Shown here one piece after another: positions 26,176 to 34,302 of a stretch of DNA of 64,000 nt. The stretch is taken from NCBI RefSeq assembly GCF_035593305.1, contig NZ_CP141615.1, positions 2,139,722-2,203,721 on the forward strand, read 5' to 3'. This stretch comes from Limnochorda sp. L945t. GTDB taxonomy: Bacteria; Bacillota; Limnochordia; Limnochordales; Geochordaceae. Numbering within the stretch: position 1 is the stretch's first letter; each line of letters starts with the position of its first letter. The notes under the pieces were generated by a model that worked only from the letters and a program-made list of their open reading frames with translations, was not told where the DNA came from and did not search any database. Made by a program: the position numbers and the translations under genes.

Positions 26176-26280
26176 GTTTTTTCCCGTAGGATCAGGGGCA
26201 ACCGTCCCTTACTGGGCGCTCCCGGCAGCCGTAAGCTCTTGGTAGGAACTATTCTCTTCGGCTCAGGGGGCGCATGGTCG

Positions 26281-26547
26281 ATGGCAGCCGTCAGGACCCG
26301 GTCCACGTACCAGCTTCACGTGGAGCTGGGCGGGTTGACGTTGATGGAGCTCGTCGACGAGGTGGCCGAGCAGGCGCTGCTCGCCCTACCGGAGAGCGAA
26401 CGCAGGCGCTACCTCCCCGAGGTGCGCGCCCGGGTCGAGCAGGTGCTGCGCCGCCACATCGTGGCGTACGATACCTGCGGCCTCGGGTCGCTGTGCCAGG
26501 ACGGCGAGCCCTTCGACCCCTGGCCGGCCGGCGAGCATCAGGGATAG
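26281..26547 (+). CDS. Small conserved-looking cytoplasmic protein, function unknown
   Basis: 88 residues, mostly helical, no membrane segment. ATG at 26281 has AGGGGG about 10 bases upstream; an in-frame TTG at 26239 is a weaker start. Features are a helix ELVDEVAEQALLALPESERRRYLP, a second helix with RVEQVLRRHIVAY, and a C-terminal CGLGSLCQDGEPFDPW that carries two cysteines. About 105 bp of spacer separates it from the respiratory block, so it may have its own promoter. Its last 10 bp overlap the end of the convergent glutamate dehydrogenase gene. Confidence 0.55.
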   Translation: MAAVRTRSTYQLHVELGGLTLMELVDEVAEQALLALPESERRRYLPEVRARVEQVLRRHIVAYDTCGLGSLCQDGEPFDPWPAGEHQG

Positions 26548-27830
26548 ACGCCCCGAAGGCGCGTCGCTTCGGCGACGCGCTGGATCGCCAGCACCATCGC
26601 GCCGGTGCGGAGATCGGTCCCGTACCGGCGCGCGGTCTCCCAGACGTCGGCGAAACTCTGGCGCATCCGCCGGCTCAGCTCCTGCTCCACCTGCTCCTCC
26701 GGCCAGAAAAACTCCTGGAGGCCCTGGATCCACTCGAAGTAGGAGACCGTCACGCCCCCGGCGTTGGCCAGGATGTCCGGTACCACGGTGATGCCCCGCC
26801 GGGCCAGGATGGCGTCCGCCTCCGGCGTGATGGGCCCGTTGGCCCCCTCGGCGATGAGCCGGGCCTGGACGTCGCCGGCGTTCTCCGCCGTGATGGCCTC
26901 CTCGAGCGCGGCGGGGACCAGGACGTCGCAGGGTTCCACGAGCACGCGATCCGGGCCGCCCGCCGCCTCGGCGCCCGGGAATCCCATCACGTGCCCGTGC
27001 TGGCGCTTGTATGCCACCAGCTCCCGCACCGGCAGCCCCGCGGGGTTGCGGATGGTGCCCGAGGAGTCGCTGACGGCTACGATCCGCGCCCCCATCGCCT
27101 CCAGCGAGAGGGCCGAGTAGCGGCCGACGTTGCCGAACCCCTGAATCGCCACCCGAGCTCCTTCGAGCCGCAGGCCGATGCGCCGGGCCGCCTCTTCGAC
27201 GGCGATGGCGCAGCCTCGGCCGGTGGCCTGCTCCCGGCCCAGCGACCCCCCGACCGCGATGGGCTTGCCCGTGACCACGGCCGGCACCGGGCGCCCCTGT
27301 TGCATGCTGTAGGTGTCCATGATCCACGCCATGACCTGTGGGTTGGTGTAGACGTCGGGAGCCGGGATGTCCCGGTCGGGCCCGATGATGACGCTGATCT
27401 CAGCCGTGTAGCGCCGGGTCAGCTGTTCGAGCTCCCGGGGGGAAAGGGTCCGGGGGTCGCAGATGACCCCCCCTTTGCCGCCCCCGAACGGCAGGTTCAT
27501 CACGGCGCACTTCCACGTCATCCACATGGCGAGGGCAGTGACCTCTTCCAGGGTCACGCCGGGGTGGTAACGGATGCCCCCCTTGGCAGGCCCCCGGGCC
27601 AGGTTGTGCTGCACCCGGTACCCGGTGAACACTTCGATCCGCCCGTCGTCCATCCGCACCGGGACGGAAACCGTGAGGCTCCGCTTCGGTGTCTTGAGGA
27701 TCTTCACGAGCCCTTCGTCGATACCGGCCAGGGCAGCGGCCTTCTCGAGCTGCTCCAGGGCCATCTCCAGAGGCGAGCCCTTGTGCGCCTGGTGCGCGAG
27801 GGTAGCCATGCCGGATCCCGCATCCGCCAT
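26538..27830 (-). CDS. Glutamate dehydrogenase (paralog 1)
   Basis: Interconverts glutamate with 2-oxoglutarate and ammonia using NAD(P). PAKGGIRYHPGVTLEEV and FGGGKGGV frame the substrate site, with the catalytic lysine in MTWKCAVMNLPFGG. The nucleotide fold is VAIQGFGNVGRYSALSL, and the C-terminal region PDILANAGGVTVSYFEW is conserved. About 430 residues from the ATG at 27830; the frame extends to a TTG at 27872. A second paralog lies at 57.9-59.2 kb; the pair share the hexameric GluDH-I architecture. Coenzyme preference cannot be called with confidence. Confidence 0.93.
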   Translation of the reverse strand: MADAGSGMATLAHQAHKGSPLEMALEQLEKAAALAGIDEGLVKILKTPKRSLTVSVPVRMDDGRIEVFTGYRVQHNLARGPAKGGIRYHPGVTLEEVTALAMWMTWKCAVMNLPFGGGKGGVICDPRTLSPRELEQLTRRYTAEISVIIGPDRDIPAPDVYTNPQVMAWIMDTYSMQQGRPVPAVVTGKPIAVGGSLGREQATGRGCAIAVEEAARRIGLRLEGARVAIQGFGNVGRYSALSLEAMGARIVAVSDSSGTIRNPAGLPVRELVAYKRQHGHVMGFPGAEAAGGPDRVLVEPCDVLVPAALEEAITAENAGDVQARLIAEGANGPITPEADAILARRGITVVPDILANAGGVTVSYFEWIQGLQEFFWPEEQVEQELSRRMRQSFADVWETARRYGTDLRTGAMVLAIQRVAEATRLRGVYP

Positions 27831-27943
27831 CTTGTCCAACGCTCCCGCCCGGTGAGAATATGTTGACCGCAACAGTACGACTCGACGGGCCGACCTCCTG
27901 CACGCGCTCCCGGGTCGACGCGTGTATACCTGAGGCGGATACT

Positions 27944-29185
27944 ATGATGTCCCCGGAGAAAAGGAGCGAGACGCCGACGCACGACCGGCCGGGAGGAGCG
28001 GGTTTTTATGCAGCGCTCGACGACGTCGCCCGCTCCCTGGGGCTTGCCGCCCTGGGAGTGGTCGAGGCGGAGCCCCAGGCGGACCTGGCAGGGACGTTGC
28101 GGGAGCGCCAGCAGGACGGCACGTATCCCCTCTTTTGCCCCGGGGACGTGCAGCTTCGCACCGAGCCCGAGCGGTGGCTGCCCGGCTGCCGCAGCCTCTG
28201 GGTCGCCGCCCTGCCCTACCGGCCGCCCGCCGCTGTGAGGTTGCCCCGGCCGAGGCCGCAAGGGGCGCGGCCTGGCGGGCCCGCCGGGCGGATCGCGGCC
28301 TACGCGCTTGCCGAGGATTACCACCACGCCATGCGCCGCCGGCTGCGCACCCTCGTGCGCTGGGCCTCCAGGCGAACGGGCCTGCCTCGGCGCCGTCACT
28401 TCCGTATCCTCGTCGACACCGGCCCGCCGGTAGAACGGCACCTGTGGCGGCTGTCGGGCGCCGGCTGGATCGGCAAGAACACGTGCGCCTACGTGCCGGG
28501 CGGCGGCTCGTGGGTGGTGCTCGGGGTCGTCGCCACGACCCTGCCGCCGCCCCCCGAAGCAGGCGCAGCGGCCACGCCGGGCCTTCCCGAGCGACGGGCG
28601 GCCCCGCAACTGTCCGACCCCTGCGCCGGCTGCAATCGCTGCGTGCAAGCCTGTCCCACGGGGGCCCTGCGGCCCTACGTGATGGACCCCCGGCGGTGCA
28701 TCGCTCAGTTCTCCCAGCGCCCGGGCCCCTTGCGGGTCGAGCAGGAGGGCAGGCAGCTCCACGGGTGGCTGTTCGGGTGCGACGTCTGCCAGATGGTTTG
28801 CCCTCACAACGCCCCGGACCGGGCGCCACTCGCCTTCGCCTCTTCCCTCGCCCTCGAGCCGGCGCCGGGCGCCTCCGGCACGCTGCCGCTGGCCGAAGTG
28901 CTGGCCATGACGCCCGCCGCCTTCCGTGCCCGGTACGGAGCCACGGCCGTGGCCTGGCGCAGCCTCTCGTTGCTGCAGCGCAACGCAGCCTTCGTGGCCG
29001 GCCAGGCGCTCAGGCGAGCGGGCCGGAAGGAGGAGGGCCGGATCTTGCAGGAGCTCCTCGCGCGTCTGGCGGAGGCACACCCCTCGCCCGCGGTGCGCCA
29101 TGCCTGCGCCGCAGCCCTCGGGCGCCCATCCGATCAAGCGTCCGGCGCGCCGCAGCCGTCCGGGTCGTCCTCCTCGTCGGCCTGA
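27944..29185 (+). CDS. queG: Epoxyqueuosine reductase
   Basis: Last step of queuosine synthesis in tRNA: reduces epoxyqueuosine using cobalamin and two [4Fe-4S] clusters. LVDTGPPVERHLWRLSGAG carries the catalytic aspartate, GWIGKNTC follows, and the cluster motifs are CAGCNRCVQACPTGAL and CDVCQMVCPHN. A HEAT-like C-terminal region (AFVAGQALRRAGR) is as in QueG. ATG at 27944 has GAGG 8 bases upstream. The final 52 bp overlap the 3' end of the convergent Lon-type gene and encode a Ser/Pro-rich tail that looks like a by-product of that overlap. No other que genes are in the window. Confidence 0.93.
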   Translation: MMSPEKRSETPTHDRPGGAGFYAALDDVARSLGLAALGVVEAEPQADLAGTLRERQQDGTYPLFCPGDVQLRTEPERWLPGCRSLWVAALPYRPPAAVRLPRPRPQGARPGGPAGRIAAYALAEDYHHAMRRRLRTLVRWASRRTGLPRRRHFRILVDTGPPVERHLWRLSGAGWIGKNTCAYVPGGGSWVVLGVVATTLPPPPEAGAAATPGLPERRAAPQLSDPCAGCNRCVQACPTGALRPYVMDPRRCIAQFSQRPGPLRVEQEGRQLHGWLFGCDVCQMVCPHNAPDRAPLAFASSLALEPAPGASGTLPLAEVLAMTPAAFRARYGATAVAWRSLSLLQRNAAFVAGQALRRAGRKEEGRILQELLARLAEAHPSPAVRHACAAALGRPSDQASGAPQPSGSSSSSA

Positions 29186-31593
29186 CCGCCGCCGGCACCC
29201 CTTCCGAACTCCGCCATCCTGCGGGACATCGCCTCGAGCTGCCGCCAGACGCGCCCGTTGAAGCTCTCTTCGGGATACAGCCCGTCGGGCCCCGGCTGCC
29301 CGGCCTCCATGCCCGTCAGGATCTCCAGGCCCTCGTCGATGGTGCTGACGGCATAGATGTGGAAGCTCCCCTTGCGAACGGCCTCCAGCACCTCGTCCTT
29401 GAGGATCAGGTGGACGACGTTTTGCTTCGGGATGATGACGCCCTGGCGCCCGGTGAGGCCCTTGATGCGGCAGAGGTCGAAAAACCCCTCGATCTTGCGG
29501 TTGATGGCGCCCACCGGCTGGATCTCGCCTTTCTGGTTGACCGACCCGGTCACCGCGATGCCCTGGCGCAGGGGCACCCCAGCCAGGCTCGAGAGCAGCG
29601 CGTAGAGTTCGGCGCTCGACGCCGAGTCGCCGTCGATCTCCTCGTACAGCTGCTCGAACGCCAGGCTCGCCGACAAGGCGAGCGGCATCCCGATGGGGTA
29701 CTTGTCGGCCAGGTATCCCGCCAGGATGAGCACGCCCTTGTCGTGGATGCGGCCGGACAGCTCCACCTCGCGCTCGATGTTGATCACGCCCCGGTCGCCG
29801 ATGGCGACTGACGCCGTGATCCGGGTCGGCTTGGCGAAGGAGTGGTCCCCCAGCTCGATGACCGACAGCCCGTTGACCTGGCCGACCTTCTCCCCGTCCA
29901 CGTCGACCAGGATCTGGCCCTCCGCCAGGAGTTGCTGCAGCTTCTCCTCCACCCGGTTGGACCGGTACTCCTTCTCTCGAATCGCCCGGTCCACGTGCGC
30001 GGCCCGCACGACCGGGGCTCCGTCCGCGTCGGCCCAGGCTGACGCCTCGTAAACCACCTCCACGATCTCGTTGAAGCGGGTGGACAGCCGCTGCTTGTGC
30101 TCAGCCATCCGCGCCGAGTACTCGATGATCCGGGCGATGGCGTCGCGGTGGAACGGCCGCAGGTTGTCTCGCCGGCACACGGCGGCCACGAACTGCGCGT
30201 ACTTGAGCGCGTGCTCGTCGTCCAGGGGCATCTCCACGTCGAAGTCCGCCAGCACCTTGAAATACTTGCGGAACTCCTCGTCCATGTACAACAGCAGGTG
30301 GTAGAGGTAGGGGCTCCCGACCAGGATCACCTTCACCCGCACCGGGATGGGCTGCGGCTTGAGGGTCGAGACCGGGAGCATCCCCATCTGCTCCGCCACG
30401 CTCTCCACCCGCACCTCGCCGCTCTTGAGGGCCCGCTTGAGGCCGTCCCAGGACCACGGGCTCTTGAGGACGTCCTGGGCCTGCAGGATGAGGTAGCCGC
30501 CGTTGGCCTGGTGAAGCGCCCCCGCCTTGATCATGGTGAAATCGGTGACCATGGCTCCAAACTCGTGCCGGTACTCCAGCTTGCCGAACAGATTGGCAAA
30601 CGTCGGGTTGGCCTCGATGACCACGGGCGCCCCCTGGGTGGCATGGTTGTCCACCAGCAAATTGACCTTGTAGCGAACGAAGCTGCGTCGCGACCTTCGC
30701 CGCATCCATGGGACGGGGGCCTCGGCCTCCTCGTCGTCCTTGAACTCGTCGATGTTTTCGATGATGTCTTTCTCCACGGCCGTCAGGTACTCGATGACCC
30801 CCGGTACCGAGGCATACTTCTCCCTCAGCTCGGCCATGGGCTGGCTCACCGCGGCCAGGGCAACCTGCCGCTCGAGCTCCCGCACCCGCTCCTTGGCCTG
30901 CTTCTCCAGGGCCCGGATGCGCCGGGTCACGTCGGCCATGTGCGAGTGAATCTCCTTGTTGGCCGCCTCCAGGGCCTTGCGCCGCTCCTCGGGCAGGGCC
31001 TCGAACTCCTCCTGGGTAATCGGCCGGCCGTCCACCAGGGGAACCGTCGCAAAGCCCGTGCTCGTGCGTCGCAGCGCGAAGCCGTGTTCGGAGGCGACCT
31101 TCTCGGCCTCGTCGATGAGGGCCTGGCTCTGCTCCTGGAACTCCCGGATGACCGCGTCCCGTTGCTTCTCGTAGTCGTCAGAGTCGAAGCGGCGAGGCAC
31201 CTCCACTTTCAACTCCTCGACCAGCTCGTCCATGTCCTGGGCCAGCTTCGACCCCATCCCCGGCGGCAGGTTGAGCGCCAGAGGCTCGTCCGGGTTTTCG
31301 AAGTTGTACAGGTAGATCCAGTCGTCCGGCACGGGCTCGCGCCGGGCCACCTCGTGGATCAGCCGCCGGGCGTAAGTGTTCTTGCCCGTGCCGGTCGGGC
31401 CCGCCATGAAGATGTTGTATCCGGGGTGTTTGACCCGCAGCCCGAACTCCATGGCCCGAACGGCCCGCTCCTGCCCGATGATGCCCTGGAGGGGCTCGAT
31501 CTCCTCCGTGGTCTCGGCGGGTATGCGGCTGGGAGAAAAGTGGAGCCGTAGATCCTCCGGCCGGAGCTCGTATGGTGCGGGGATGGACTTCAA
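29134..31593 (-). CDS. LonB-type ATP-dependent protease
   Basis: About 819 residues, COG1067-type. An AAA module with Walker A GPTGTGKN (65-72) is interrupted by a long charged coiled-coil insertion (about 150-300). A Lon proteolytic domain follows: catalytic S657 in GDSAS and K700 in AINRK, exactly the 43-residue spacing of the S16 Ser-Lys dyad. These proteins differ from LonA by lacking its N-terminal domain; substrates are little known. TTG at 31593 with AAGGGAG about 11 bases upstream starts right before the conserved KSIPAPYELRPEDL. The acidic tail overlaps the end of queG. Confidence 0.9.
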   Translation of the reverse strand: MKSIPAPYELRPEDLRLHFSPSRIPAETTEEIEPLQGIIGQERAVRAMEFGLRVKHPGYNIFMAGPTGTGKNTYARRLIHEVARREPVPDDWIYLYNFENPDEPLALNLPPGMGSKLAQDMDELVEELKVEVPRRFDSDDYEKQRDAVIREFQEQSQALIDEAEKVASEHGFALRRTSTGFATVPLVDGRPITQEEFEALPEERRKALEAANKEIHSHMADVTRRIRALEKQAKERVRELERQVALAAVSQPMAELREKYASVPGVIEYLTAVEKDIIENIDEFKDDEEAEAPVPWMRRRSRRSFVRYKVNLLVDNHATQGAPVVIEANPTFANLFGKLEYRHEFGAMVTDFTMIKAGALHQANGGYLILQAQDVLKSPWSWDGLKRALKSGEVRVESVAEQMGMLPVSTLKPQPIPVRVKVILVGSPYLYHLLLYMDEEFRKYFKVLADFDVEMPLDDEHALKYAQFVAAVCRRDNLRPFHRDAIARIIEYSARMAEHKQRLSTRFNEIVEVVYEASAWADADGAPVVRAAHVDRAIREKEYRSNRVEEKLQQLLAEGQILVDVDGEKVGQVNGLSVIELGDHSFAKPTRITASVAIGDRGVINIEREVELSGRIHDKGVLILAGYLADKYPIGMPLALSASLAFEQLYEEIDGDSASSAELYALLSSLAGVPLRQGIAVTGSVNQKGEIQPVGAINRKIEGFFDLCRIKGLTGRQGVIIPKQNVVHLILKDEVLEAVRKGSFHIYAVSTIDEGLEILTGMEAGQPGPDGLYPEESFNGRVWRQLEAMSRRMAEFGRGAGGGQADEEDDPDGCGAPDA

Positions 31594-31648
31594 CTTCGGA
31601 GCACTCTCCCTTCTTCCGTCGAGGGCCGGGCGGGAGCCAGTGGTGAGT

Positions 31649-32467
31649 TCACTGCAACGTCTCGTCTTCCTCCAGCCGCCCTGCGGGCACTCCCATGGGC
31701 ACCCTGCCCGCCAGCACCGAGGCGACCGATCGGTAGGCGGCCCCACCCGGGTGGTCCGGAGCGATCTCCCACACCGCCCGGTGCTGGGCGGCCGCCTCGG
31801 CAAAGCGGATGCTCTTCTTGACGGGCCACTCGAAGATCCGGTAGCGAGCGCCGAAGGCCGACCGGACGGCCTCCAACGCCTCCCGGGCATGCCGGGTCCG
31901 CCCGTCGTACATCGTCGGCAGGATGCCGGCCACCGTCAGCCGGGTGTTGGCCTGCACGCGCACCCGCCCGAGCGCCCGGAGCACCAAGGAGAGCACCCGC
32001 ACCGCCAGGTACTCGCAGGCGACCGGGATCAGCACCTCGTCGGCCGCCACCAGCGCGTTTTGGGTGAGGATGCCGAGCGACGGCTGGGTATCCACCAGCA
32101 CGTAGTCGTACCGGTCCCGCAGCTCGGCCAGTAAGCGCAAGAGCCTTCGTTCCGGCGCCATCTGGTTGACGAGCTCGAGCTCCGCCAGCGACAGCTCGAT
32201 CCCCGCCGGCAAGAGGTCGGCCCCCTGGCAGCCTTCCACCAGGATCGGCCCGGCAGGCGTGCGCGACAGGAGCCCGTGATAGACGTTGGGGCTCCTGTCC
32301 GGCGCCACGCCGCACCAGGCCGAAAGCGCCGCCTGGGGGTCCAGGTCGACCCACAGCACCCGCATGCCCAGCTCGGCCAGGGCAGCGCCCAGGTGGAAGA
32401 CCGAGGTGGTCTTGGCCACCCCGCCCTTCTGGTTGACCACCACGATCACGTGCCCGGCCGGCGCCAC
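31649..32467 (-). CDS. ParA/Soj-family ATPase without a ParB partner
   Basis: 272 residues with the deviant Walker A KGGVAKTT (K14 signature lysine, K19) and the Walker B-like VLWVDLDPQ and YDYVLVDTQPSL. The family positions chromosomes, plasmids or protein complexes on the nucleoid. No ParB or parS-like array is visible, and the neighbours are a LonB protease downstream and a divergent regulator. It may be an orphan MinD/ParA-like positioning protein. GTG start at 32467 follows GGGGAG closely. The C-terminal 35 residues are Pro/Gly-rich and not family-typical. Confidence 0.85.
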   Translation of the reverse strand: MAPAGHVIVVVNQKGGVAKTTSVFHLGAALAELGMRVLWVDLDPQAALSAWCGVAPDRSPNVYHGLLSRTPAGPILVEGCQGADLLPAGIELSLAELELVNQMAPERRLLRLLAELRDRYDYVLVDTQPSLGILTQNALVAADEVLIPVACEYLAVRVLSLVLRALGRVRVQANTRLTVAGILPTMYDGRTRHAREALEAVRSAFGARYRIFEWPVKKSIRFAEAAAQHRAVWEIAPDHPGGAAYRSVASVLAGRVPMGVPAGRLEEDETLQ

Positions 32468-32584
32468 GAAGCTCCCCTCGTCCCCTCTCCCGCCGATGGA
32501 GCCTTGTTTCGAGGCTGCGGGAGCAGCCCCTCCCGGCCACCGAACGGGTGCTCTTCGTCCTCTGTGCGCACCCCTTCCATGTCC

Positions 32585-32598
32585 AACGTCCCGACGTT
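32585..32598. promoter_or_regulatory. Short dyad upstream of the ArsR/SufR-like regulator
   Basis: AACGT-CCCG-ACGTT, a perfect 5-bp inverted repeat, ends 18 bases before the -35 of the regulator promoter. A further ACGTT (32621-32625) overlaps the -35/spacer. It could be an autoregulatory operator; support is positional only. Confidence 0.3.
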
Positions 32599-32615
32599 CC
32601 GTGGCATTCGTCCGG

Positions 32616-32645
32616 TTGACACGTTGGAAACCCGGCCGCTACACT
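32616..32645 (+). promoter_or_regulatory. Sigma-A-type promoter of the ArsR/SufR-like regulator
   Basis: A perfect TTGACA is followed by an 18-base spacer and TACACT. The predicted start of transcription is near 32652, about 30 bases before the ATG at 32683. Confidence 0.6.
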
Positions 32646-32682
32646 GAGGCCGACAACAGGTACCAGAAGGTGACGATCGCGG

Positions 32683-33480
32683 ATGCCCACGACACAACCC
32701 ACCGATATCGCGGCCGTGCTCGCAGACCCGACCCGTTTCGCGATTTACGAGAAGCTGGCGAGTAACCGGCCGAAGAGCTTCACGGTGCAGGAGATCGCCG
32801 AGGAGTTTTCGCTGCATCCCAACGTGGCCCGCACGCACCTCAGCCGGCTCGAGGAGATCGGCCTGGTCTCCTTGGCGCTCGAGAAGAGCGGCCGGGGAGG
32901 GCGGCCGGGCAAGCGGTACTCGGCGTCCGACGAGCCGGTGACGCTGCAGTTCCCGCGCCGCGACTGGATGCTCCTGGCCCGCCTCCTGGTGGAGACCCTC
33001 GAGCGTCTCGGGCCGGAGGCTCTCCATGCCGCCGAGTCCGTGGCCTACCAGGAGGGCTTACGCGAGGGGCAGGAGTGGCGGGTGCGCCAGCTCACCTCGG
33101 GCCAGCAGGCGCGCTCCGTTGCGGCGGCCGCGGCTCACGTCGCGGGGGAGGCCAACGGGCATTCGCCCGCCGGCGAGTGGCTCAAAGGCATCCCGGTAGA
33201 GAGCCTGGCCGGCAAGCTGGAGGATGCGGCGGGCACCAGCGAGGTGTGGCGCCGGCAGGACGGTTCGCTCGGCTTGCGCTTCACGACCTGTCCCTTCCGG
33301 GAGCTCGCCTGCGAGCACGTCGACAGCGTCTGCTCCATCCACAGGGCCCTGCTCCGGGGCATCCTCGAGGGCATCGTGGGCCCGGTCGTGTTGCAGCAAC
33401 AGAGCAACCAGCTGCTCGACGGGCAGGCCAGCTGCGACTACGTCATCGCTCCTGCGCCGGCGGTGGCCCGTACGGCCTGA
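32683..33480 (+). CDS. ArsR/SufR-like winged-helix regulator with a C-terminal cysteine cluster
   Basis: 265 residues. The N-terminal winged helix-turn-helix (about 10-65) reads FTVQEIAEEFSLHPNVARTHLSRLEEIGLV. A helical middle section leads to a V4R/COG2345-like ligand domain with the sequence TTCPFRELAC. Cysteines C203, C210 and C217 are spaced 7-7 and C251 follows, as if to bind an Fe-S cluster or metal. SufR-type regulators use such a cluster to sense iron-sulfur status, though the spacing here is different. ATG at 32683 has GAAGGTGA 9 bases upstream. It is transcribed away from the ParA gene. Confidence 0.78.
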   Translation: MPTTQPTDIAAVLADPTRFAIYEKLASNRPKSFTVQEIAEEFSLHPNVARTHLSRLEEIGLVSLALEKSGRGGRPGKRYSASDEPVTLQFPRRDWMLLARLLVETLERLGPEALHAAESVAYQEGLREGQEWRVRQLTSGQQARSVAAAAAHVAGEANGHSPAGEWLKGIPVESLAGKLEDAAGTSEVWRRQDGSLGLRFTTCPFRELACEHVDSVCSIHRALLRGILEGIVGPVVLQQQSNQLLDGQASCDYVIAPAPAVARTA

Positions 33481-34042
33481 GGTAGGCGCGCAGGGCCGCC
33501 CGGAGCGCGGGGGCCAGCGCGACCGCGGCCAGGGCCGACGTGCTCACCTGGACGGCGTCGGTCACGAGCTCGACCGGGACGGCGCCCGGCCCGAGCAGCG
33601 CCCATGCAGCGACCGCGTAGGCCGCCATCATCCAGAGCGCGCCCGGCACGATGGCGAGGAGGTCCCGGCCCCACGGGCCCGGGCGGGCGAGGGCACCCAC
33701 CAAGACGCCCTCCACCGCCTTGATGATCAGGGTGAGGGGGGCCCAGGCGCCGAAGCCCTGCAGCAGGTCAGCCAGGGCCGCGCCCAGCGCGCCCGCCCCC
33801 CCGATCCATCGCCCGCCGACCAGCGCGCCCGCGTAGATGACGGCCTCGCCGAGGTTGAAGTACTGCCCCCCCGCGGAGACCGGCACCTTCAGGTAGAGCG
33901 TCGCGGCCAGGGTCAGCGCGGCGGCCAGCGCCCCGAAGGCAACCTGCTTGCCGGGCGAGAGCATGGGAAGGGCCGGCGACCCCTCGACCCGGGGCACCGT
34001 TCGGGGCCGTCCCGTGCCGGGCGGATCACTCCTCGACGTCAT
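33443..34042 (-). CDS. ECF transporter S component (substrate-specific subunit)
   Basis: A 199-residue membrane protein with six predicted helices from about residue 32. GQYFNLGEAVIYAGALVGG followed by AGALGAALADLLQGF is typical of the group that includes HmpT, ThiW and related vitamin or precursor binders. The S unit captures a vitamin-like solute and works with a shared EcfT/EcfA module, not present here. ATG at 34042 has GGAGG 6 bases upstream. It overlaps the end of copZ by 17 bp, and its own last 38 bp overlap the end of the regulator gene. No riboswitch was spotted upstream, so the substrate is unknown. Confidence 0.78.
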   Translation of the reverse strand: MTSRSDPPGTGRPRTVPRVEGSPALPMLSPGKQVAFGALAAALTLAATLYLKVPVSAGGQYFNLGEAVIYAGALVGGRWIGGAGALGAALADLLQGFGAWAPLTLIIKAVEGVLVGALARPGPWGRDLLAIVPGALWMMAAYAVAAWALLGPGAVPVELVTDAVQVSTSALAAVALAPALRAALRAYLRPYGPPPAQER

Positions 34043-34235
34043 AGCCTGCCTCCTCGATGGCTTCCCGGATGGCCTTCAGCGTGGTCCTGCCCGGGTCGAA
34101 CGCCACGGTCACCCGCTTGGCGGCCAGGTCCACCTCGACCGACCGGATGCCGCCGAGCTTGCCGACCGACTCGCTGATGGCCCGGCGGCAGTGCTCGCAC
34201 GATACCCCCGGTACCCGCAACACCTGCGTCTGCAT
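34026..34235 (-). CDS. Heavy-metal-associated (CopZ-like) protein
   Basis: A 69-residue ferredoxin-like HMA domain. The metal site is GVSCEHCRRAI (C13, C16), the copper-chaperone form CxxC, and the length is that of free-standing CopZ. It would bind Cu(I) and hand it to a P-type ATPase or cupro-enzyme. No copper ATPase or CsoR lies nearby, though the blue copper protein at 21 kb is a possible client in the cell. AGGAGGGGG upstream of the ATG at 34235. Overlaps the S-component gene. Confidence 0.88.
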   Translation of the reverse strand: MQTQVLRVPGVSCEHCRRAISESVGKLGGIRSVEVDLAAKRVTVAFDPGRTTLKAIREAIEEAGYDVEE

Positions 34236-34263
34236 GGCCTGCGTACCCCCTCCTCTCCGGCGG

Positions 34264-34286
34264 ACGGGCAGATACCCCCTGCCCGT
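34264..34286. repeat. Inverted repeat between the aldolase and copZ genes
   Basis: An 8-bp perfect stem (ACGGGCAG / CTGCCCGT) with a 7-base loop lies downstream of the aldolase stop and upstream of the copZ ribosome site. No U-tract follows on the minus strand, so it may be a weak terminator or an mRNA-stability element. Confidence 0.4.
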
Positions 34287-34302
34287 GTCGCCTTCAAGGA
34301 TT

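Noticed and set aside
26101-26181. Terminator after the respiratory block (CGGCTGG/CCAGCCG stem and a T6 run)
   Set aside because: The T-run at 26176-26181 is about 37 bases from the stem, so it is not a standard intrinsic terminator.
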